Below, in pieces: positions 42,058 through 51,913 of a stretch of 64,000 bases of DNA. Both the position numbers and the translations under genes were made by a program. Under the pieces are notes generated by a model. That model saw nothing but the letters and a program-made list of their open reading frames with translations, made no database searches and had not been told where the DNA came from. The DNA comes from Flavobacterium sp. SH_e (lineage in GTDB: Bacteria > Bacteroidota > Bacteroidia > Flavobacteriales > Flavobacteriaceae): NCBI RefSeq assembly GCF_025717045.1, contig NZ_JAOVZN010000005.1:1-64000 (forward strand), in the 5' to 3' direction. The first letter of the stretch is position 1. Every line of letters starts with the position of its first letter.

Positions 42058-42660
42058 TTATCGATTTGCTGTTTTATACATGAGTTCTACATTTTTAATT
42101 GAGCCAATTGGAGCAATTTTAATATGTTTTTGTCCAATTGCAACATAAAAATAATATAAGCTATTTGTACCGAGAAGACTAACTTCCTGCGGTTCTTCGT
42201 CGTTAAAATTAATTTTATAATTATAATCTAAAGTTTGCTTGTCGATGCGTTCTGAGGTATAATAACCGTCGGCAATACCAGTTCCTAAAAAGAAAGACAA
42301 AAGCACAACTGCCAATGTTCGTAGAGCAATACCATTATAATAACTTGTTTTTTCTTCTAAAGAAAATCCTTCAACAGATTTCAATTCGAACATTCTTTGC
42401 ACAAAGGTTTTTTGGTTATTCTTCAAAAGAAATTTTGGAAGATAATAATGGCTGACGAATAATGAAATTACGGCAAATAAAACTATCGGATTTGAACTCA
42501 AATATGCAATCGGACTCATTAAAATATCTGTAATTGTGGAGAATTTCAAGATATTTATTCCCAATTGATAATAGTAAATACTGTCTTTAAGTATTCCCAT
42601 CATGATAAGAAATACATAGCCTAATGGAAGTAACTTTTCAATATCGCTCGAAATTTTCAT
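42058..42660 (-). CDS. Hypothetical membrane protein
   Basis: 200 residues with helices at about 10-30, 45-70 and 110-130, then a C-terminal soluble part (KHIKIAPIGSIKNVELMYK). No family recognised. It is 39 bases upstream of the 4HB protein on the same strand, so they may form a unit. Confidence 0.65.
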   Translation of the reverse strand: MKISSDIEKLLPLGYVFLIMMGILKDSIYYYQLGINILKFSTITDILMSPIAYLSSNPIVLFAVISLFVSHYYLPKFLLKNNQKTFVQRMFELKSVEGFSLEEKTSYYNGIALRTLAVVLLSFFLGTGIADGYYTSERIDKQTLDYNYKINFNDEEPQEVSLLGTNSLYYFYVAIGQKHIKIAPIGSIKNVELMYKTANR

Positions 42661-42784
42661 TTAATTTCTCCAGTTTTAAATTAGTTAGTGGTCCGTTTTA
42701 CAACTTACTAAAATAATATTTTTTACTTACAAAAAAGGAGAATTATACTTTAAAGAAATTATGTGTCTAATTTATATATTTTAT

Positions 42785-42864
42785 AGGAGCTATTTCCTGC
42801 TGTCCGCTATATCTTTTGTGCCGAACCCCGGCACAAAAGGATGCCGCTTCCATCAGGGCTAGGG
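42785..42864 (-). repeat. Dispersed imperfect palindrome, copy 2
   Basis: Minus-strand reading CCCTAGCCCTGATGGAAGCGG and then a hairpin GTGCC-GGGGTTC-GGCAC followed by AAAAGATATAGCGGA. Same order of blocks as 23490-23560, but the stem bases differ in a compensatory way. It lies in the 247-base gap before the symporter's 3' end. Confidence 0.8.
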
Positions 42865-42907
42865 CAAGAGATTTTTTTATTTAATGAAAATCAGAAAGAG
42901 TAATTTG

Positions 42908-44632
42908 CTATTCCAAAATCACTTCATTATCATCTGATTTCCCTCTGAAAAATAAAAACTGCAAAACAACTGCCAACACAATCGTTAAAATTGCTCCAAT
43001 AAAATTAAGCCACAAATAACCTAGTTTTTCTTGGCTGTAAATCATAAAATAATAAATGACAAAAATGGTAAGCTGACTTATAATAGCACTGATAAACATT
43101 GGCTTTGCCTGAACTCTTTTAGTATAAAAAGCTACAAGGAAGATTCCTAAAACTGTTCCGTAAAAAATAGAACCAATAATATTTACAAGCTGAATTAAAT
43201 TTTCAAACAAAGTTCCAACGCAAGCAAAAAGTATCGCTATAACTCCCCAAAAAAGAGTGAAAAACTTAGTAACATGTAAATAGTGTTTCTCTGATTTTTC
43301 TTCTTTCTGGTTTCGTTTATAAATATCAATTGCAGTTGTAGAAGCCAATGCAGTAAGCCCAGAAGCCGTTGAAGACATTGCAGCCGAAAGGATAACGGCC
43401 AATAACAATCCGATAAGGCCTTTTGGCAAATAGTTCAGGATAAAATGAAAAAATACATAATCTTTATCGTTTGTTTCAGTATGGCTATCTGCTCTTGAAA
43501 TTATTTCTTTCGCTTTATCGCGAAGATCTTTTTCTTTATTGGACAAAGCAACCAATTCTTTTCTTAAAATTGGATTGTCGTAATCCTGATTCAACTGATC
43601 GATGTACAATAAATTGATTACTTTTTTGTCTTCAGAAAGTTTGACTAACTTTTCCTCTAAAGCGTGATATTCATTTTTAAAAGCCGATTTTTCAATCGCA
43701 ATTTTATTATTCGGATTAAAATTTAGTGGCACTGGATTGAATTGAAAAAATACAAATACCATAACTCCTGTCAAAAGAATAAAGAACTGCATTGGAACTT
43801 TTAAAAGTCCGTTCATGATTAATCCCATTTGGCTTTCACGAACCGATTTTCCAGACAAATAACGCCCAACCTGAGATTGATCTGTACCAAAATAGGCGAG
43901 AGCTAGAAAGAAACCTCCGGTTATACCGCTCCAAAATGTGTATTTTTCTTCGGGATCAAAAGAAAAATCAACGATATTCATTTTATCATTTGCTCCAGCA
44001 ATATGCAGCGCACTATTGAAAGTCATATCATTTGGAAGGTAATGCAAAATCAAGAAAAACGTGATAAACATTCCAGACATGATTACAAACATCTGTTGTT
44101 TTTGGGTTACGTTTACCGCTTTTGTACCACCAGAAAAAGTATAAATAATTACCATAACTCCAATAATGATATTCATTATCGTTAAGTTCCACCCTAAAAG
44201 TGCAGACAAGATGATGGCTGGGGCATAAATGGTTAAACCAGTTCCTAAACCTCGTTGAACTAAAAACAAAATTGCAGCAAGTGAACGGGTTTTAACGTCA
44301 AATCTTCTTTCTAAAAATTCGTAAGCGGTATAAACTTTACTTTTATGATATAGCGGAATAAAGGTCAAACAAATCACAATCATGGCAATTGGCAAACCAA
44401 AATAGAATTGCACAAAACCCATTCCGTCATGATATGCTTGTCCAGGCGTAGATAAAAATGTAATTGCGCTGGCTTGTGTTGCCATTACAGAAAGTCCTAC
44501 AGTGTACCAAGGTGTTTCATTGTTCCCTAAAATGAAATCCTCTACGTTTTTACTGCCTCGGGTTTTCCAAGAGCCATATCCAACAATGAATAATAATGTG
44601 ACAATAAGTACGATCCAGTCAAATAGCTGCAT
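42908..44632 (-). CDS. Sodium:solute symporter (SSS family)
   Basis: 574 residues, about 13-14 transmembrane helices, with SSS motifs GSWKTRGSKNVEDFILGNNETPWY at the N-terminus, SFFLVAQASAITFL-like and ALAYFGTDQSQVGRYLSGKS. A charged insert (about 300-390) interrupts the C-terminal half. It likely couples Na+ to uptake of a sugar or related organic solute. Co-transcribed with a 35-residue membrane peptide and a PIG-L deacetylase upstream, separated from the former by three bases. Confidence 0.88.
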   Translation of the reverse strand: MQLFDWIVLIVTLLFIVGYGSWKTRGSKNVEDFILGNNETPWYTVGLSVMATQASAITFLSTPGQAYHDGMGFVQFYFGLPIAMIVICLTFIPLYHKSKVYTAYEFLERRFDVKTRSLAAILFLVQRGLGTGLTIYAPAIILSALLGWNLTIMNIIIGVMVIIYTFSGGTKAVNVTQKQQMFVIMSGMFITFFLILHYLPNDMTFNSALHIAGANDKMNIVDFSFDPEEKYTFWSGITGGFFLALAYFGTDQSQVGRYLSGKSVRESQMGLIMNGLLKVPMQFFILLTGVMVFVFFQFNPVPLNFNPNNKIAIEKSAFKNEYHALEEKLVKLSEDKKVINLLYIDQLNQDYDNPILRKELVALSNKEKDLRDKAKEIISRADSHTETNDKDYVFFHFILNYLPKGLIGLLLAVILSAAMSSTASGLTALASTTAIDIYKRNQKEEKSEKHYLHVTKFFTLFWGVIAILFACVGTLFENLIQLVNIIGSIFYGTVLGIFLVAFYTKRVQAKPMFISAIISQLTIFVIYYFMIYSQEKLGYLWLNFIGAILTIVLAVVLQFLFFRGKSDDNEVILE

Positions 44633-44635
44633 AGG

Positions 44636-44743
44636 TTATGAGTATAATTGCATGATTAAGAAAAAGATAGCAATATAAATTGCATTAGCTACTAAAACAT
44701 AAGTGTAGCTTTTTTTCCATTTTTTTGTTTTTTTAGCGTCCAT
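44636..44743 (-). CDS. 35-residue single-pass membrane microprotein
   Basis: Reads MDAKKTKKWKKSYTYVLVAN and then AIYIAIFFLIMQLYS: a basic N-terminus and one transmembrane helix, so inside-positive, N-in topology. It starts two bases after the PIG-L stop and ends three bases before the symporter start, making it an integral part of the operon. Possible accessory subunit of the symporter; family not recognised. Too small for routine gene calling, but context is strong. Confidence 0.75.
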   Translation of the reverse strand: MDAKKTKKWKKSYTYVLVANAIYIAIFFLIMQLYS

Positions 44744-44745
44744 TT

Positions 44746-47277
44746 TTATTGCTTTAAATCTTGTTTAGGAGCTTCAATTGGCTGTTTTAGAGAAATAATA
44801 TTCGATAATAATCGATATGCTCCAGAAACGCCTTCTGGCAATTCTCTAAAGAAACTCAAACCAGTGTAAATATAATATCCTTTTCCGTATGGCGCGACAA
44901 GTAAAGCTCCGTCTTTAGCAGATTCTCCTTTATCATGCGAGGAAATAATAGGAGTGAAGGCAGCATCGTATTCATTTGGGTAATACAAACCTTGCTCTTG
45001 TGTCCATCCTTGAAAATCTTTTTCAGAGATTTTATTTGGCGTATTTAAAACAGGATGATTTGGCGCTAAGAAAGTAATTTTAGCATTTTCTTCTGTAACA
45101 CGATCATTTGACAATTTTAACGGATATGGAGCAATTTTATCAGTTACTAATTTTCCGTTTGTGTTGTACTGAACAATCATGTTTTTTCCGCTTTTTACAA
45201 AATTGAAAAGTATATTTTGTTTGTTTGCCAAGGCATTAACGGTATTGTAAGCACGAATTCCTGTAATAACAGTGCTGAAAGAATCTAGCTTTTGAGGCGT
45301 AATTTCTTCAGGTTTTATAATAGTAACTTTGTATCCCATTTGAGTTAAACTTTCAGGGACTTCGTCTCCAGCGCCCATGATATAAGCAATTGCATCGCCA
45401 GAAGTTTTTAGATCTATTCTAATGCACTTTGATTCAGCTGGTTTTAGAACCATTTGTTTTGTAATATGGCTGAAATCTATAATAGTTTCATCTTTGTCAA
45501 AACGTTTATTGTCTACAATAGCGACACTCTTCGCCATAACTTCTTCTGGATTTACAGGAGGCGTCACTTCAAAATAAAATACTTGTTCATTTCCTTTTTT
45601 GTCTAAAGTAAACGGAATTTCTTTAGGAGAAACAGACCAGCTTTTTGGTAATTCTAATTGTAGATTTCCTTTAACATCATCTTTTCCTGCACGAACTTTT
45701 ACCGGAATCATTTTACTTTTAGTATTGGTAAAAAGTAAAACTCTTTCTAAAATTGAAGTTGTAACTTCTGGAACAATATCAAGGAAATTATACATTTCGC
45801 CTTTTACGCCATCATTGTATTTGAAAACAACAGTACGCTCAAACGGAATTTCAACATTATTGATTTTTACATTAAAAACAACTTTTGCATCACGAATAAT
45901 ATCTGGAGTTCCAATAATTTCCTGATTAGAAACAGTGTACATTCCAACAGTTGCTTTTTCTTTTAACCAATATGGCTGTGTATATTCTATATCATTTGGA
46001 AGCTGTAACTGTAAATTGATCTTTTGATCGCTATTGTTTTTTAAAATGCTATTTTGAGTTGTCGTTTTATTATCTGGAAGTGTTGTTACACTAACTAACT
46101 GCATGTCAACAGAACATCTATTGATAGCTTCAAGCGTTAGTTTAATAGTGCTTCCTGGAGTTGCTTCCTGTTCATTTGAAACCGCTTCAAGATACAAACC
46201 TGAACAAGAGGCGATAATATTTTTTATAGCAGCTAGTTTAATTGTTTTCCAATGTGTATCGTCTAAAGATTCGATCATGGAATAGGCTTTAACTAAATCT
46301 GGAATACTTGCAGATGGATTACTGAAGTTATATTTTGAAACGATCGAAGCAATTAAATCGCCAACTGGTTTTCCGTTTTTAACACGATTCCAGCTTGTAT
46401 CGATTCCGTCAAATAAATTATCACGTTCTTTTGGAGTTTCACCATTTATAAGCTCTAAGTATTCAGTTTCTTCACCGCGAACCCCTGTGCTTCCAAAACC
46501 TTGAGATTGGTGACGGCTTCGGCTTAAAGCTGCAATTTCCTGATTCGATTTTCCTATTCCAGTGTAGTAAACACCTGTCTCTAGCTTTGTAAATTTAGAT
46601 TTATTTGCAGCATTAAATTTTTCTTGGCTTCCATAAAACCACCATGACGGATTAAAAAATTGACGTTTTACTTGCCAAGGTTTAACGTATTTTAATTGTT
46701 CAGGATAAACTTTTGGATCATTTGTTAATTTGAAACTCTCAACGCTCAACATTGCAGAAGACGTGTGATGTCCGTGTGTCGTGCCTGGAGAACGGTGGTC
46801 AAATCTATTGATAATAATATCTGGTTGAAATTTTCTGATTGTCCAAACTACATCAGCAAGGACTTTATTTTTGTCCCAAATGTCTAAAGTTTCATCAGGA
46901 TTTTTTGAAAAGCCAAAATCATTTGCTCTTGAAAAGAATTGTTCACCTCCATCAATTTTTCTAGCTTCAATTAATTCTTGAGTTCTAATAACGCCAAGTA
47001 ATTCACGCAATTGCGGTCCAATTAAATTTTGGCCTCCATCTCCACGTGTAAGTGATAAATAGCCAGTTCTAGCATTCATTTCATTTGCTAAATACGAAAT
47101 CATTCTAGTATTTTCATCATCTGGATGCGCTGCAACATACAATACAGAACCTAGAAAGTTTAATTTTTTGATTTGATTGTAAATTTCTACTGAATTTGGT
47201 TTTTGTGGCTGCTGTGCAAATGAAATTTGAAAACCTATAAAAAATAAAAGAAAGATATGAACCTGTATTTTTCGCAT
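44746..47277 (-). CDS. Secreted PIG-L (LmbE) family deacetylase with C-terminal domains
   Basis: 843 residues. Signal peptide ending QISFAQQ. The PIG-L domain (about 40-250) carries the metal motifs AHPDDE and HGHHTSS. It is followed by beta-sandwich domains (about 330-620) and a C-terminal Rossmann/GATase1-like part (about 640-835). PIG-L enzymes remove N-acyl groups from amino sugars. With the downstream symporter, the operon probably processes and imports an amino sugar or glycoside; the substrate is unproven. Confidence 0.85.
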   Translation of the reverse strand: MRKIQVHIFLLFFIGFQISFAQQPQKPNSVEIYNQIKKLNFLGSVLYVAAHPDDENTRMISYLANEMNARTGYLSLTRGDGGQNLIGPQLRELLGVIRTQELIEARKIDGGEQFFSRANDFGFSKNPDETLDIWDKNKVLADVVWTIRKFQPDIIINRFDHRSPGTTHGHHTSSAMLSVESFKLTNDPKVYPEQLKYVKPWQVKRQFFNPSWWFYGSQEKFNAANKSKFTKLETGVYYTGIGKSNQEIAALSRSRHQSQGFGSTGVRGEETEYLELINGETPKERDNLFDGIDTSWNRVKNGKPVGDLIASIVSKYNFSNPSASIPDLVKAYSMIESLDDTHWKTIKLAAIKNIIASCSGLYLEAVSNEQEATPGSTIKLTLEAINRCSVDMQLVSVTTLPDNKTTTQNSILKNNSDQKINLQLQLPNDIEYTQPYWLKEKATVGMYTVSNQEIIGTPDIIRDAKVVFNVKINNVEIPFERTVVFKYNDGVKGEMYNFLDIVPEVTTSILERVLLFTNTKSKMIPVKVRAGKDDVKGNLQLELPKSWSVSPKEIPFTLDKKGNEQVFYFEVTPPVNPEEVMAKSVAIVDNKRFDKDETIIDFSHITKQMVLKPAESKCIRIDLKTSGDAIAYIMGAGDEVPESLTQMGYKVTIIKPEEITPQKLDSFSTVITGIRAYNTVNALANKQNILFNFVKSGKNMIVQYNTNGKLVTDKIAPYPLKLSNDRVTEENAKITFLAPNHPVLNTPNKISEKDFQGWTQEQGLYYPNEYDAAFTPIISSHDKGESAKDGALLVAPYGKGYYIYTGLSFFRELPEGVSGAYRLLSNIISLKQPIEAPKQDLKQ

Positions 47278-47308
47278 ATTGTGGTTAATTGTTTTTTTGA
47301 AAGTGCCT

Positions 47309-47316
47309 CAAAAGTA
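47309..47316 (-). promoter_or_regulatory. Promoter -7 element of the PIG-L operon
   Basis: TACTTTTG on the minus strand, 32 bases upstream of the PIG-L start. The -33 box is unclear. Confidence 0.4.
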
Positions 47317-47395
47317 CTAATTATTTTACGGAACAGTATTTAAATGAAATGTTAATGATTAATAATTTGATCAATATTTGAATTAGAGAAAGCAA

Positions 47396-47426
47396 AAAAG
47401 CTGCCAGAAATAATCTGACAGCTTTT
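47396..47426 (-). terminator. Terminator of the beta-propeller lipoprotein gene
   Basis: Stem AAAAGCTGCCAGA with TCTGACAGCTTTT (one mismatch) plus a T-tract on the minus strand. Confidence 0.88.
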
Positions 47427-47453
47427 GAAATTATCTTTGCGAATTGCTCTTAA

Positions 47454-49076
47454 TTATTTCAGTTTGTTTTCTGTATCAACATAATTTCCTGTAATAGTTA
47501 CGTTGCTTCCTTTAGTAACCTTACCATAAATTGTAATTGAAGAAGTGCTGCCTATAAAATTGATTTTAGCACCGCTGTTCAATCTTAAATCCCCCCAAAT
47601 AACAACAGAACCTTCAATATTTAAAACCGATTTGTCGTTAATAATAAGCTCTGTTGGATTCGTTTGCTGGTATTTACCTTGAGATAAAGTTCCTCTCATA
47701 TTGAAAGTTCCTTGGCTATTTAAAGTCAAATTGCTTAGAACCGCGATCGAACCACAATGTGTTAAAACTGCACCAGAATTGATAATTGCCGAATTAATAG
47801 CAGTTGCTCCTTGGTATGATTTAATCTCATTAGAATTCAAGATCAAATCTCTACCTTGATTATATAAACCGTAAGTTAAACAGCTTGCAAATGTTGTATT
47901 TGGCTTTTCCATTTTAATGATTTTCAAACCGCCTGTTCCGCTGGCAACATAAATATAATCACCGCTAGATTTTACATAGTTTGAAGAACCCGCAATTCCA
48001 ACAGAACCCAATAAAGTAAGTTGTGTTGCAGATTGATAGACGTTAAGCCCAAGAGCTCCATTTGCAACAAAAGCATATCCATCGTTTACAGAAACAGCAT
48101 TTGTTACATTGTCTTCAGCAGCAGCTGGAATCCCTATGGTTTGCAGTTTTGATCCGCTGTTAATATCATAAACACCAAGACCGTTAGGACCTTCAGAAAC
48201 TAATAATTTTGTTCCGTCAATATCCATTGTTCTTTTCGCCCCGCTTACATCTGAAGATGTTGTAAAGCTTTTTTGTAATGCAAGAGTCGATTGATTGTAG
48301 ATATTAACTCCTTTAGTTCCGCTCAAAGTCACAACTTTATCACTTGTAAGAGCAATAGAACGTAAGTCGGCCATTGCGACTTTTCCTGTAATTGCTTTTG
48401 TTGAAGTGCTTAATTTGAATAAACTTCCGTTATCTCCTGTAACTGCAAAATAATTTGAAGTATTAGCAGCAACATCTGTTGTAACTCTGCTTTCCAAATA
48501 ATTTGTTTTTAAAGTATTGGTAAGCAATCCAGAACTTAAATCCATATTGAATACAATTGCCGGATTTCCTGCAAGCTGAGAATCTTTATCAACATCCTTT
48601 GCAGCTCCGATAATTAAATTTCCATTTGCGTAAGTAAGAGATGTAATATCTGTATTTGGAATTAAAGCAGAAGTAACCAATTTTGGTTTATAAGGATCAG
48701 AAACATCAATAACATCAATTGCTCCCGAATAAACATCGCCTCTTGTGATATAAGAAACATAAGCATAATTTCCGTTCACAGTTACATGACTCGCTTGAAG
48801 CGTTTTTCCATTAGCATCAACTGGAGGTTTTACTTCAGCAATTTGAACTAAAGGGAAAGTAGTGTTCGTTGTTTCTGTCGTTTTTCCTGTAGCAGAAACA
48901 TTGTCAACCGAGACAACACCAGAATTTGTAAGGTCAAGTCTTTGATTTAAGGCAGTTTGATCAGTAGTAATTGTAATGTTATTTAACGATTGGTTGTCGT
49001 TTTTGTCATTGTTATCGTCACAACCAATTAGAAGTGACATTGCTAAAAATGAAAGTAAATAAACATTCTTTTTCAT
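47454..49076 (-). CDS. LVIVD-repeat beta-propeller lipoprotein
   Basis: 540 residues. I start at MKKNVYLLSFLAMSLLIGC because it gives a lipobox (LIGC) and follows the TATCTTTG promoter element by 31 bases. Repeats of the LVIVD type (VIDVSDPYKPKLVTSALIP, VNIYNQSTLALQKSF, GLGVYDINSGSK) give a propeller of roughly 110-430. The end (LTHCGSIAVLSNLTLNSQGTFNM, INFIGSTSSITIYG) is a beta-helix-like tail. Surface-exposed lipoprotein likely; ligand unknown. Confidence 0.8.
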   Translation of the reverse strand: MKKNVYLLSFLAMSLLIGCDDNNDKNDNQSLNNITITTDQTALNQRLDLTNSGVVSVDNVSATGKTTETTNTTFPLVQIAEVKPPVDANGKTLQASHVTVNGNYAYVSYITRGDVYSGAIDVIDVSDPYKPKLVTSALIPNTDITSLTYANGNLIIGAAKDVDKDSQLAGNPAIVFNMDLSSGLLTNTLKTNYLESRVTTDVAANTSNYFAVTGDNGSLFKLSTSTKAITGKVAMADLRSIALTSDKVVTLSGTKGVNIYNQSTLALQKSFTTSSDVSGAKRTMDIDGTKLLVSEGPNGLGVYDINSGSKLQTIGIPAAAEDNVTNAVSVNDGYAFVANGALGLNVYQSATQLTLLGSVGIAGSSNYVKSSGDYIYVASGTGGLKIIKMEKPNTTFASCLTYGLYNQGRDLILNSNEIKSYQGATAINSAIINSGAVLTHCGSIAVLSNLTLNSQGTFNMRGTLSQGKYQQTNPTELIINDKSVLNIEGSVVIWGDLRLNSGAKINFIGSTSSITIYGKVTKGSNVTITGNYVDTENKLK

Positions 49077-49107
49077 AAATTTCTTTTTTGGATTATAAAA
49101 TTCGGCG

Positions 49108-49115
49108 CAAAGATA
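49108..49115 (-). promoter_or_regulatory. Promoter -7 element of the propeller lipoprotein
   Basis: TATCTTTG on the minus strand, a perfect match, 31 bases before the chosen start. Confidence 0.6.
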
Positions 49116-49230
49116 AAGTATAAATAAATTAATGTAAGGCATTTCTGTTGTTAAACTTATTGCAATACAGTGATTTATATTAAATATACAACGATTTAAC
49201 AAAAGAGCCCATTAAACAAATCATAAAAAA

Positions 49231-49260
49231 AAGAGAGTATCAAATAAATGATACTCTCTT
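49231..49260 (-). terminator. Terminator of the His/Asp-rich protein gene
   Basis: A 12-bp perfect stem (AAGAGAGTATCA with TGATACTCTCTT) followed by T-rich DNA on the minus strand. Confidence 0.9.
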
Positions 49261-49284
49261 GTATTGATTGCTAATGATTTAGCA

Positions 49285-49803
49285 TTATCTTCTTCCGTGA
49301 CCGTGTCCATGATCGTGATCGTCGTGATCATGTCTGTCATGGTGTTTATCATGTTTGTCGTGTTTGTCGTAATGTTTGTAATCTTTACGATCGTAACGAC
49401 GGTCATTGTAACCATATACAGGTCTTGGTTTATAAGGTCTTTGCGGAGCTCCATGATATCCTTTATAATATTTTACTCTATGGCGATCAAAATATGTATA
49501 AGGAGTTCTACCGTGGTAATCTGTCAAAACTACTTTATAACCTCCATACAAATCATAGTTTCTATATTGTCTAGGTAAGTAAGTTGTTCTTACCCATCTT
49601 CCTCCTCCGAAATAGATGAATTGCGATGCACGAACATCGTAATAAGCTTCAATATCTGGAAGATAGTAATATTCCATTTCTGTATATCCCACTGGTCCCC
49701 AAGCTGGTGGAGTTCCAATATTAACGTTGATCGATACTTGGGCTTGCGTGGCATTTGCAACCATTAGAAATAATCCGGCGATTGCTAACTTTATCGTTTT
49801 CAT
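49285..49803 (-). CDS. Secreted protein with His/Asp-rich tail
   Basis: 172 residues. Signal peptide ending ANATQAQ; a Tyr/Gly-rich body (YYYLPDIEAYYDVRA, FIYFGGGRWVR); and a tail of alternating His, Asp, Lys and Gly from about residue 140 to the end. The tail suggests metal binding. No family recognised beyond resemblance to other Bacteroidota secreted proteins of unknown function. Monocistronic. Confidence 0.75.
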   Translation of the reverse strand: MKTIKLAIAGLFLMVANATQAQVSINVNIGTPPAWGPVGYTEMEYYYLPDIEAYYDVRASQFIYFGGGRWVRTTYLPRQYRNYDLYGGYKVVLTDYHGRTPYTYFDRHRVKYYKGYHGAPQRPYKPRPVYGYNDRRYDRKDYKHYDKHDKHDKHHDRHDHDDHDHGHGHGRR

Positions 49804-49992
49804 CTTTTTTTATTTTTTAAATGTTAATCTTGAATAGGGATATTCATATACTGTGCCAAAAAAATAAATGAGATGTATTTTATCGGATAAAAATGCATTT
49901 CAACGAATGTGTTTTAATCTGCAAAGCGTATAATTTGTTGATATTGAGGAATTTTGCCCTGCTTTTGAAATTTAGAAAAAAAAACAAAAAAA

Positions 49993-51834
49993 TTATTTAT
50001 AATTGACAACTCTAGGCTTTGCAAGTTCAAAACTTTGAAGTCCATAATCGGTGGTTTCAAATGTATTAGTTTTGAAAACATTATCTCCCTGTTGAGGAAT
50101 GCTTGGGTAATATGAAAGTGATAGTTGAAACGAGCTAAAAACCAGATAATCATTACTTACCAATAAACCAATAGTAAGTTTGGAATACGGTTTATTTTTA
50201 GTCATTGCGATTTCTGGGCTTCCTAAAACTGCAATAGAATAATTAAAGAAAGGATTTAAACGAAAACCCAATAAAGAATGCGGAGAATAGGTTTGTGTTT
50301 GTAATGACAAAACGGCTTTACTTGTTCCATACAAATAACTGTTAAATCCTGCCAAGCCATTCTCTTCATTTATGTTTAATTGATCTCCAATAATATCATC
50401 TCTATTTATTCCAACAACCACTTTAGGATTCACGAATTGTCTGATTTTCCAATTTCCTACGCTAAACAATTTTGTAAAATAATTAGATTCAAACAGAAAA
50501 GAAGTTTGATAGGTTTTAGATTGATGAAAAAAAGTTCCAGCTTCAAAATTCATACTCAAAAAGCCTAATCGATAATAATTCCCAAATGAAAATTGGGCAC
50601 CAACATAAGGCCTCCAAAAAGTATTTTTGTATTGATAGCCAAAGGTTACGCCATAAATGCGTCCTATCGGAACGTCTTCGGTTTGTCCATTTCTAAAAAT
50701 ATAACTGTCTTTAATAAACTTTCGCGTATTTAACCCAATTCCGCTTAAAATTAGTTTTTCAGAAGAATAAAAATGATTTGGATCATAAATCTCTGATGGC
50801 GATTCGCTATAATTGACATTCAAAAATCGGGCAGTAGTAATCAAATTTGTTATTGCCTTATTTTCATCTTCATACATTTTGGTAGCGTGTCCAGCCCATA
50901 AATCCTGAGAAGTATATTTTTTTGGCTGATAAGCAAAAGCTGGATCAGGACCTTGTAGGGCTTGTAAAGTATCTTTTCTGAAGCTTTCGTCAACGTAAAT
51001 TCCGCCTGCCCATTTGGTTAATGGAGAGTAGAAATCTCGCTCGATATCTATACTTTTAAGATAATTATTATCTAAATCCATATTGTAATGGAGAACAGTA
51101 CCAATATAAGTATTCTTAATATTTGGAACTGTATAGGTTACGTCATTTCCATTTTGTCCATCGCTAAATCGATTGGTAAAACGATATTCTAATTGCTGTC
51201 CAGAACCAAAAAAATCTTTTTCTTTAAATCCAACCGAAACTTGATTGCTAGAAATAGAAAATCTAGGAATTGTACTCCACGAATCTAAAACACGAATCGT
51301 AACATCTACAGAATCGGAAGCGACACCAACAGTCTGATTTGAAATTCGAACAGCGGTAACATAGCGTTGTGCACGTATTAAACGCTCTGTTTCTAGAACT
51401 TTATAAGTGTTATAAGGAGTATTTCTCTTAAAAAGCAATAAATTATAAATCGCTATTTTTTTTGTTTTCAAATGAAGTCTGTTACCCATTCTTTCTCCCC
51501 AGTTTTTAGGCATTTGCGTGGTATCGGCAACAGAATGTCCAAAAGGATCTAAGGTAATGATGTTTATTTTTCGAATAATCTTTCCATCATAATGAGTAGA
51601 ATCTATAGGAACTAGCAATTCTTTGTTTTTCTGTGGCTTTTTAGATCTAAAAAACAATTTATGCATGGCTTGCGTAAATTTATTTTTCTTAGAATAATTT
51701 CGAATTTTAGTATAGATTTCTGTTGTGTCTTTTTGAGTTTTTGGCTCTTTTTTAGTTGTATCTACCTGAGAATATCCGCTCTGTAAGCAAAAGCATAACA
51801 AAATAAAAAATAGTATTTTTTTGTTTAAAGACAT
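49993..51834 (-). CDS. Outer-membrane protein with POTRA-like domain and barrel
   Basis: 613 residues. Signal peptide ending SGYSQ; then a basic linker (about 25-90), a POTRA-like module (about 120-190, LLFKRNTPYNTYKVLETERLIR and VDVTIRVLDSW), and a series of amphipathic strands with alternating hydrophobic residues to the C-terminal VVNYK. It resembles BamA/TamA-like outer-membrane proteins, without a signature strong enough for a specific name. Presumably helps insert or export a protein at the outer membrane. Confidence 0.68.
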   Translation of the reverse strand: MSLNKKILFFILLCFCLQSGYSQVDTTKKEPKTQKDTTEIYTKIRNYSKKNKFTQAMHKLFFRSKKPQKNKELLVPIDSTHYDGKIIRKINIITLDPFGHSVADTTQMPKNWGERMGNRLHLKTKKIAIYNLLLFKRNTPYNTYKVLETERLIRAQRYVTAVRISNQTVGVASDSVDVTIRVLDSWSTIPRFSISSNQVSVGFKEKDFFGSGQQLEYRFTNRFSDGQNGNDVTYTVPNIKNTYIGTVLHYNMDLDNNYLKSIDIERDFYSPLTKWAGGIYVDESFRKDTLQALQGPDPAFAYQPKKYTSQDLWAGHATKMYEDENKAITNLITTARFLNVNYSESPSEIYDPNHFYSSEKLILSGIGLNTRKFIKDSYIFRNGQTEDVPIGRIYGVTFGYQYKNTFWRPYVGAQFSFGNYYRLGFLSMNFEAGTFFHQSKTYQTSFLFESNYFTKLFSVGNWKIRQFVNPKVVVGINRDDIIGDQLNINEENGLAGFNSYLYGTSKAVLSLQTQTYSPHSLLGFRLNPFFNYSIAVLGSPEIAMTKNKPYSKLTIGLLVSNDYLVFSSFQLSLSYYPSIPQQGDNVFKTNTFETTDYGLQSFELAKPRVVNYK

Positions 51835-51913
51835 TCGGTAGTTTTTCTGCTAATAGATTTAAGTTTTATGAATATAGGTAATATTATAGAAGTGTTATAG
51901 CATAACGCCATTT

